Below, one piece after another: positions 1 to 3,947 of a stretch of 5,639 bases of DNA (within the stretch, counting starts at the first letter, position 1; every line of letters begins with the position of its first letter). Location of the stretch: NCBI GenBank assembly GCA_030636125.1, contig DAOVXM010000206.1, positions 1 to 5,639 of the forward strand, in the 5' to 3' direction. The stretch comes from Chloroflexota bacterium. GTDB taxonomy: Bacteria > Chloroflexota > Anaerolineae > Anaerolineales > UBA4823. The notes under the pieces are model-generated. The model was not told where the DNA came from, did not search any database, and saw nothing but the letters and a program-made list of their open reading frames with translations. A program made the translations under genes and the position numbers.

Positions 1-18
1 ATCTAATATACTTCGTTT

Positions 19-129
19 GTAACTACTCAGCCTAGGGCAGGGAGAGCCGGAAAAATGGTGTGCGTGGGGGGCGTGCACCCCCACGCACACCATTTTTCCG
101 AGACTTCTCACCGCAGACTGAGCTGTTAC
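19..129. mobile_element. MITE copy A, long form (111 bp), IS66-like ends
   Basis: This is a non-coding palindromic miniature element. The ends GTAACTACTCAG (19-30) and CTGAGCTGTTAC (118-129) are inverted repeats matching at 10 of 12 positions. An exact 8-bp direct repeat, CTTCGTTT, sits immediately outside at 11-18 and 130-137, as expected for a target-site duplication. Inside the outer arms lies a perfect hairpin with 23-bp arms (48-70 and 78-100) and a 7-nt loop, so almost the whole element folds on itself. Ends beginning GTAA together with 8-bp duplications are typical of the IS66 family, so I infer mobilisation in trans by an IS66-type transposase; no such gene is in the window. A short copy lies at 3634-3689 and a decayed long copy at 184-297. 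An alternative reading is a terminator or REP-like repeat, but the duplication argues for transposition. Confidence 0.72.
48..100. repeat. Perfect 23-bp inverted repeat at the tip of MITE A
   Basis: The arms at 48-70 and 78-100 are exact reverse complements around a 7-nt loop (71-77). The central part is very GC-rich, with a run of six G at 66-71 facing a run of C. This could extrude as a cruciform or form a very stable RNA hairpin in either transcript. Positions 48-102 are exactly the 55 nt missing from the short copy at 3634-3689. The core GGGGGGCRTGCA is shared with copy C (231-242). Confidence 0.9.
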
Positions 130-183
130 CTTCGTTTATATATTACTTTATTGGCCAAAATCATGTAATATAATGACCTCTAA

Positions 184-297
184 AGAATTACTCAGCATGG
201 AATATCGAGAGCTGGGAATATGATGGATTAGGGGGGCATGCATTCGCCTATTACATCATATTATATTTCCGAGATTTCTATCATCGAAGGCTTATAC
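184..297. mobile_element. MITE copy C, decayed long form
   Basis: This is a degenerate relative of the element at 19-129. Shared landmarks are TACTCAG at 189-195 (24-30 in A), the core GGGGGGCATGCA at 231-242 (66-77 in A) and TTCCGAGA at 267-274 (96-103 in A). The first two are 42 bp apart in both copies. An internal inverted repeat persists, for example GATTAGG facing CCTATTA and TATGATG facing CATCATA. The outer ends are eroded and no flanking 8-bp duplication is visible, so it looks like an old insertion. Many differences from A are G-to-A or C-to-T changes, which has made it AT-richer. Exact ends are uncertain by several bases. Confidence 0.6.
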
Positions 298-311
298 TTG
301 GGATGCGTGTC

Positions 312-370
312 AAGTCAAAATAAATTGTTACCGAGATAAGGTTATTGGGTCAAATAATAATGTTACCGTA
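312..370. repeat. Left IS end with two transposase-type sites
   Basis: Two direct copies of a roughly 20-bp site end in TGTTACC at 326-332 and 361-367. They read AGTCAAAATAAATTGTTACC and GGTCAAATAATAATGTTACC. The inner copy matches the inner site of the right end at 17 of 18 positions in inverted orientation. Paired sites of this kind commonly bind the transposase N-terminal domain; here that is inferred from arrangement only. The stop codon of the truncated transposase frame (363-365, minus strand) lies inside the inner site, which shows how closely the deletion approached this end. Confidence 0.7.
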
Positions 371-686
371 GCGTCCTCTCCTTTCTGTATAGAGATAGGT
401 TGGGCTGTAGGCGCTCGGCACAAATGTAATCAGAGCTTTCAGAAATCACCCGCAAGGTATCATCCACATCTGCGCCGTATTGACGGCCCCGGTGTCGACG
501 GCGGGGCTTCCGTTTCAAGTTGCTCGCCATCAGCCGGATCAGACTTTTGCGGTGTAGACCAGTGACGGCTTCCATCTCATCTAGAAGAAGCCTCTGAACT
601 ACTTTGTCGGCTTTGATGTATCGTTTTTTTACCATTCGTAGGTACTTCCTGCGTTCATTGATCGTCATCTTGTCGTCATCGGACAT
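363..686 (-). pseudogene. Truncated IS transposase, N-terminal fragment
   Basis: An open frame of 107 codons reads leftward. Residues 7 to about 97 look like the N-terminal DNA-binding part of a DDE integrase-core IS transposase. It is basic and helical, with LLLDEMEAVTGLHRKSLIRL near 33-52, a KRKPRRRHRGRQYG basic stretch near 58-71, and CAERLQPNL near 89-97. Full-length relatives are several hundred residues long and carry the catalytic DDE core, which is entirely absent here. After about residue 97 the reading turns into SLYRKERTLR and stops within the left IS end, so the last ten residues come from fused downstream DNA. The ATG at 686 is preceded by GAGGGA at a suitable distance, so the fragment could still be translated and might bind the IS ends. 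It resembles IS481 or IS1202-type proteins, but I cannot fix the family. Confidence 0.78.
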
Positions 687-693
687 AGTTCCC

Positions 694-750
694 TCGGTAA
701 CATTTTTATTTGAGTGAACTATAACCCCTTGGTAACATTTTAGATGAACT
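694..750. repeat. Right IS end with two transposase-type sites
   Basis: Two copies of the GGTAACA-initiated site (cores 696-702 and 731-737) are separated by the same 35-bp step as at the left end, in inverted orientation. The inner copy is nearly identical to its left-end partner; the outer copy is more diverged. The inner site also overlaps the ribosome-binding region of the leftward transposase frame, so site binding could repress its expression. That regulatory idea is inference. Confidence 0.7.
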
Positions 751-789
751 AAAACGGGATGTTGCTTGCCGATTCGGATTTGATTATGC

Positions 790-818
790 TTGACACATTT
801 GCATACCGCTTGTAAAAT
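790..818 (+). promoter_or_regulatory. Strong sigma-70-type promoter for hppA
   Basis: A perfect -35 box, TTGACA (790-795), is separated by 17 bp from TAAAAT (813-818), which matches the -10 consensus at five of six positions. Transcription would start near 825 and give a leader of about 294 nt before the pyrophosphatase ATG at 1119. It lies just outside the right end of the IS derivative (about 755), so it is probably native rather than brought by the IS, although an IS contribution to the upstream context cannot be excluded. Confidence 0.65.
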
Positions 819-920
819 CAGATGATATGAGTACGAACAGTATATTCGTCATATCCCAACAGGGATTACTCTGTGACCCTTCCTAATGAAGGTACCCGCC
901 TTAATTGAAATCCTCTATAA

Positions 921-953
921 AAAACCCTAGTGTATCCAAAACCCTAGGGTTTT
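921..953 (+). terminator. AAAACCCTAG repeat hairpin in the hppA leader
   Basis: AAAACCCTAG occurs at 921-930 and again at 938-947. CTAGGGTTTT (944-953) is complementary to both, so 921-930 can form a 10-bp stem with a 13-nt loop, or 938-953 can act as a perfect 16-bp palindrome. The A-rich 5' side and T-rich 3' side resemble a weak bidirectional terminator, which inside the leader would act as an attenuator. A third partial copy, AAAACCCTAT, at 1041-1050 could compete for the same partner. The stem has only four or five G-C pairs, so termination strength is doubtful. Confidence 0.4.
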
Positions 954-1102
954 AGCATTTAGGTTTCGATATTCCAATTGATAGTTCATTGCATCCTTTA
1001 GGAGGAATTATTAAAGAAACATCCAGCATCAGCTTCACCGAAAACCCTATCCTGCTAATAATATCTACCTGTCTTAATTTCAGGACACAATAAATTTCTA
1101 CC

Positions 1103-1110
1103 GGGAGGGA
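1103..1110 (+). promoter_or_regulatory. Ribosome binding site of hppA
   Basis: GGGAGGGA ends 8 nt before the ATG at 1119 and fixes that start. No in-frame start lies between it and the upstream leader. A second, better Shine-Dalgarno match (AGGAGG, 1000-1005) lies about 115 nt upstream without any usable start codon near it. Confidence 0.8.
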
Positions 1111-1118
1111 ATTACTTT

Positions 1119-3482
1119 ATGTTTGGACTTTCTACCTTTGAGCAGATTGCTATCTGGAGCGTCCTAGGAACCGCGATTTTAGGTCTTTTATATGCGCTCT
1201 TCCTGCGCAACCAGATCCTTAAAGAGGACAAAGGCACATCGGAAATGCAGAAAGTATGGAATGCAATACGTGAAGGAGCCGATGCCTATCTTCGCCAACA
1301 GTTAAAAACAATCTTACCTCTTATCATAATTTTAACCGTTGCCTTATTCGCCTCGGTTTTTATTGTGAAGCCATCACCAGAGGCCTCAGTATGGTACTGT
1401 ATGGCCTTTAAGGGAGCTACAACTGAAACCGCGGTTGAGTGTGCTGAGGATTTAACCCCTGCTGAAGAACAGCAAGTCAGGACAATGATTGGTATTGGAC
1501 GGGCAATAGCCTTTATGATGGGGGCTGGTTTCTCCTTGGCAGTGGGACAAATTGGAATGCGCATGGCGGTTCAAGGTAATGTCCGTGTCGCGGCTGAATC
1601 GCGACATACTTTTGGAGGGTCACTACGTATCGCCTACCGAGCGGGAACTATAACCGGTATGCTGACAGATGGTCTTGGATTGGCCGGTGGGACCATCATT
1701 TTTATCATTTTTGGTGTCGCAGCCCCTGATGCCTTGTTAGGCTTTGGATTCGGGGGGACATTGATAGCACTGTTTATGCGAGTCGGCGGAGGTATATTTA
1801 CCAAAGCGGCAGATGTCGGTGCGGACCTCGTGGGTAAACTTGAGGCCGGTATTGATGAAGATGATCCTCGTAACCCCGCTGTTATCGCCGACCTAGTAGG
1901 TGATAATGTCGGTGACTGTGCAGGGATGGCAGCCGATATATTCGAATCCTATGAAGTGACCATCGTATCCAGCTTAATCCTTGGAGTAGCGTTATTTTTT
2001 ATCACAGGCCACCTTGAATGGGTCATTTACCCCTTGCTGGTGCGTGGGATCGGTGTGATTGCTTCTATAATCGGCACTTACCGGGTACGTGGAGGTGAGG
2101 GAAAAAGTGGAGATGCCATGAAAGTCATCTTTTCTGGCTTTCTAACTTCTGCCGCGATATCAGTGGTTTTGTTCGGCATCGTCGCATTCTTATATATGCA
2201 GCCAGTCAATGGTGGTTGGTGGCGACCTTTCCTGGCGACCACAATTGGTGTCCTCTTGGCCATAGGTATCGATCGCTTGACGGATTTCTTTACAGGCACT
2301 CATTATCCACCGGTAAAGGAAATTAAAAAATCAGCCGACACTGGTGCAGCTACATTTATTCTATCTGGAACGTCTGTGGGATTTGAGTCATCTGTGTGGT
2401 CAATCATTATCATCGCAGCCACGATTTTTGCCTCGATTCTGATTTTTGGCGGTGTCAGTGATAACCCCTACGAACAATTCACCTACATCTTATATGGTAT
2501 TGCTATGGCTGGTATCGGTATGCTCACCCTTACCGGGAACAATGTTGCTATGGATTCATTTGGCCCAATCGCTGACAACGCTAATGGGATTGGCGAAATG
2601 GCTTGGCATGGTAAGGATGATCCTGACACCACAGCCGCTCGCCAGATTATGGCCGACCTGGATGCGGTTGGAAATACAACAAAAGCGATCACTAAGGGCA
2701 TCGCCATCGGTTCAGCTGTGATAGCAGCCGTTTCATTATTCGGCGCGTTTATAACCGATGTCGGCCGTGTGGACCCCACTGCTCTTGCAGGTGGTATACG
2801 TATTTCCTCGCCACAAGTATTCGTCGGATTGTTGATCGGAGGGGCTATACCTTGGTTATTCTCATCTTACGCAATCCAGGCTGTCACCCGGGCTGCCTCA
2901 TTAATCATTTTTGAAGTTCGACGCCAGTTCAATCTTGGAGTTCTTGAGGGTAAGGTCGAACCAGACTATCGCCAGCCAGTTATTATCTCCACCATGGCAG
3001 CCCAAAAGGAGCTCGTTCCTCTTGCACTGATTGGGGTCCTCACTCCCATAATTGTAGGCTTAGTGCTCCAAGTTGAAGCCTTAGGTGGTCTCTTGGTTGG
3101 CATCATTCTCTCTGGCCAATTATTGGCCGTCTACCTGAATAATTCCGGTGGAGCGTGGGATAATGCCAAGAAATTAATTGAAGACGAACCACGAGATCCT
3201 GAGAATAATCTGGGGAAAGGCTCTGAGCGTCACAAAGCCGCTGTAGTTGGCGATACGGTGGGTGATCCCTTCAAAGATACCGCTGGACCGGCATTAAACC
3301 CAATGATCAAAGTTGTAAACTTAGTCGCATTGATTATCGCCCCTATTGTCGTAACTTACAAAGAAATGGGTTGGGTAGGTTGGTTTATTGTCTTACTCCT
3401 TGTGCTTTCTTTGATCTGGGCTATCATGCGGAGCAAGAAACCTTCAGCCGACATTGAAAAAGCAATTGCTTCAGCTGATTGA
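1119..3482 (+). CDS. hppA: Membrane-bound H+-pumping pyrophosphatase, K+-independent type
   Basis: This integral membrane ion pump hydrolyses pyrophosphate to phosphate and moves protons across the cytoplasmic membrane, recovering energy from biosynthetic PPi. It is complete at 787 residues, at the long end for the family, with about 16 hydrophobic segments from residue 8 to 770. Family motifs are intact. [13 protein letters not shown] (228-240) and [19 protein letters not shown] (248-266) supply Mg-PPi ligands. [14 protein letters not shown] lies at 482-495, and [17 protein letters not shown] (712-728) forms the C-terminal half of the active site. [10 protein letters not shown] (518-527) has Lys522 where K+-dependent enzymes have Ala, which marks the K+-independent H+-PPase class. 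The loop between the second and third membrane segments (about 85-120) has two cysteines, C94 and C108. The start is chosen from GGGAGGGA at 1103-1110, 8 nt upstream of the ATG. It has its own promoter and appears monocistronic. Confidence 0.97.
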   Translation: MFGLSTFEQIAIWSVLGTAILGLLYALFLRNQILKEDKGTSEMQKVWNAIREGADAYLRQQLKTILPLIIILTVALFASVFIVKPSPEASVWYCMAFKGATTETAVECAEDLTPAEEQQVRTMIGIGRAIAFMMGAGFSLAVGQIGMRMAVQGNVRVAAESRHTFGGSLRIAYRAGTITGMLTDGLGLAGGTIIFIIFGVAAPDALLGFGFGGTLIALFMRVGGGIFTKAADVGADLVGKLEAGIDEDDPRNPAVIADLVGDNVGDCAGMAADIFESYEVTIVSSLILGVALFFITGHLEWVIYPLLVRGIGVIASIIGTYRVRGGEGKSGDAMKVIFSGFLTSAAISVVLFGIVAFLYMQPVNGGWWRPFLATTIGVLLAIGIDRLTDFFTGTHYPPVKEIKKSADTGAATFILSGTSVGFESSVWSIIIIAATIFASILIFGGVSDNPYEQFTYILYGIAMAGIGMLTLTGNNVAMDSFGPIADNANGIGEMAWHGKDDPDTTAARQIMADLDAVGNTTKAITKGIAIGSAVIAAVSLFGAFITDVGRVDPTALAGGIRISSPQVFVGLLIGGAIPWLFSSYAIQAVTRAASLIIFEVRRQFNLGVLEGKVEPDYRQPVIISTMAAQKELVPLALIGVLTPIIVGLVLQVEALGGLLVGIILSGQLLAVYLNNSGGAWDNAKKLIEDEPRDPENNLGKGSERHKAAVVGDTVGDPFKDTAGPALNPMIKVVNLVALIIAPIVVTYKEMGWVGWFIVLLLVLSLIWAIMRSKKPSADIEKAIASAD

Positions 3483-3508
3483 ATCACTCAATAAGAACTC
3501 AATATAGT

Positions 3509-3553
3509 TATGGGAGCTCAGATGGCAAAATATCCTGTCGATGGGCTCCCATA
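3509..3553 (+). terminator. Possible hppA transcription terminator hairpin
   Basis: TATGGGAGC (3509-3517) and GCTCCCATA (3545-3553) are perfect 9-bp inverted repeats, 26 nt after the hppA stop codon. The loop is long (27 nt) and no uninterrupted T-run follows, so it is not a textbook intrinsic terminator. It may be a 3'-end stabilising hairpin or a weak terminator. A weaker AAAGC/GCTTT pairing followed by a T-rich tract lies near 3583-3620. Confidence 0.4.
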
Positions 3554-3594
3554 TAATTTCCACCACCAAATTTGTTAGGAAAAAAGCCCCCCAC

Positions 3595-3623
3595 TTGACA
3601 TTCCCCGAGCTTTCTTTTATTCT
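3595..3623 (+). promoter_or_regulatory. Candidate promoter upstream of MITE B
   Basis: A perfect TTGACA (3595-3600) is followed after 17 bp by TATTCT (3618-3623), four of six matches to the -10 consensus. If used, transcription would start just before MITE B and place its 56-nt hairpin at the 5' end of a leader of about 320 nt for the gene at 3948. The weak -10 box leaves this tentative. Confidence 0.35.
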
Positions 3624-3633
3624 TCGTTAGGTA

Positions 3634-3689
3634 GTAACTACTCAGCCTAAGGCAGGAAGAGCACTTCTCCCCGCAGCCTGAGCAGTGAC
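3634..3689. mobile_element. MITE copy B, short form (56 bp)
   Basis: The ends GTAACTACTCAG (3634-3645) and CTGAGCAGTGAC (3678-3689) match the element at 19-129. Over its 56 bp it agrees with the outer parts of that copy at about 50 positions: 27 of 29 on the left (3634-3662) and 23 of 27 on the right (3663-3689). It lacks precisely the 55-nt inner hairpin. Flanking octamers GTTAGGTA (3626-3633) and GTTAGATA (3690-3697) agree at seven of eight positions, a slightly decayed target duplication. The sequence folds as one imperfect hairpin. It sits between two co-directional genes and could affect transcription there. Confidence 0.72.
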
Positions 3690-3798
3690 GTTAGATAGAT
3701 ACAATATGATCTGAAAGGTTGAATTTTACACCCCGATCGATGGTCATCATCATATTTTGATGCTACCTGAAATCTGCCTGTTAAATTCTTTTAAATCC

Positions 3799-3827
3799 TT
3801 GTCACTTCGCGAAGAATAAGGCATACT
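3799..3827 (+). promoter_or_regulatory. Candidate promoter for the TPR/receiver gene with a palindromic spacer
   Basis: TTGTCA (3799-3804) matches the -35 consensus at five of six positions and CATACT (3822-3827) matches the -10 at four of six, with a 17-bp spacer. The first ten bases of the spacer, CTTCGCGAAG (3805-3814), are a perfect palindrome and could be an operator. It lies about 120 bp before the start codon at 3948. The match is only moderate. Confidence 0.35.
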
Positions 3828-3843
3828 AAATAATGGAGAATCG

Positions 3844-3861
3844 TAACTAATCGATTCGTTA
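3844..3861. promoter_or_regulatory. 18-bp dyad, possible operator
   Basis: TAACTAATCGATTCGTTA is an inverted repeat with one mismatched pair, centred between 3852 and 3853. It lies just downstream of the candidate promoter at 3799-3827, a position where a bound repressor would block transcription. No regulator can be named from the sequence. Confidence 0.3.
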
Positions 3862-3932
3862 AGCAGCTACCAGCGAATGGGACAGACATCGGTATGAAAA
3901 TTGCAGCCCATATATTACCAACTGTCTAGGGT

Positions 3933-3939
3933 AAGGGAG
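3933..3939 (+). promoter_or_regulatory. Ribosome binding site of the TPR/receiver gene
   Basis: AAGGGAG ends 8 nt before the ATG at 3948. The in-frame upstream ATG at 3894 is closed by a TAG at 3927, so 3948 is the first usable start in this frame. Confidence 0.7.
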
Positions 3940-3947
3940 CGTATCTG

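Larger units (their letters stand above)
306..755. mobile_element. Internally deleted insertion sequence with both ends kept
   Basis: This stretch of about 450 bp has the two ends of an IS around a truncated transposase gene. Each end carries two copies of a roughly 20-bp site approximating GTCAAATAAAAATGTTACC, in inverted orientation between the ends. The TGTTACC cores start at 326 and 361 on the left. The mirrored GGTAACA cores start at 696 and 731 on the right. The spacing is exactly 35 bp at both ends. A 6-bp direct repeat, GGGATG, at 300-305 and 756-761 is a candidate target duplication and sets the boundaries given here. The middle and 3' part of the transposase gene is missing, so the copy is non-autonomous but could be mobilised in trans by an intact relative. 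The IS family is not certain; the transposase fragment looks like a DDE integrase-core type. Confidence 0.65.
819..1118 (+). promoter_or_regulatory. Long structured 5' leader of hppA
   Basis: About 300 bases contain no credible gene. Right at the expected transcript start is a hairpin: GATATGA (824-830) pairs with TCATATC (849-855), and an inner CGAA/TTCG stem (834-837, 845-848) closes a 7-nt loop. A second small hairpin follows, CCTTC (878-882) with GAAGG (888-892). A third involves AAAACCCTAG and CTAGGGTTTT (921-953). The stretch does not match any riboswitch class I know. Its length and hairpins suggest a possible cis-regulatory role, but this is inference. Confidence 0.4.
3483..3947. other. 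Intergenic region between hppA and the TPR/receiver gene
   Basis: This stretch of 465 bases has no credible gene on either strand; only mini-frames of about a dozen codons occur, for example at 3894. It holds a hairpin after hppA, a short MITE copy at 3634-3689, two candidate promoters and two dyad sequences, each listed separately. The rest, roughly 3700-3795, shows no structure I can name. Confidence 0.7.

Noticed and set aside
169..174. Perfect TATAAT between MITE copies A and C
   Set aside because: No acceptable -35 box lies 16-18 bp upstream and the region is AT-rich, so it is probably chance.
19..297. Possible CRISPR array, because palindromic copies A and C follow each other
   Set aside because: Only two diverged copies of over 100 bp are present, with no uniform short repeat or spacer; the 8-bp flanking duplication of copy A indicates transposition.
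1286..1564. Open frames on either strand inside hppA (also 2078-2299, 2446-2721, 2483-2779)
   Set aside because: All lie within the conserved pyrophosphatase frame and encode no recognisable protein.
3894..3929. Mini-frame of 11 codons (MKIAAHILPTV) before the TPR/receiver gene
   Set aside because: It has no good ribosome site and no pattern of regulatory codons, so a leader peptide is not supported.
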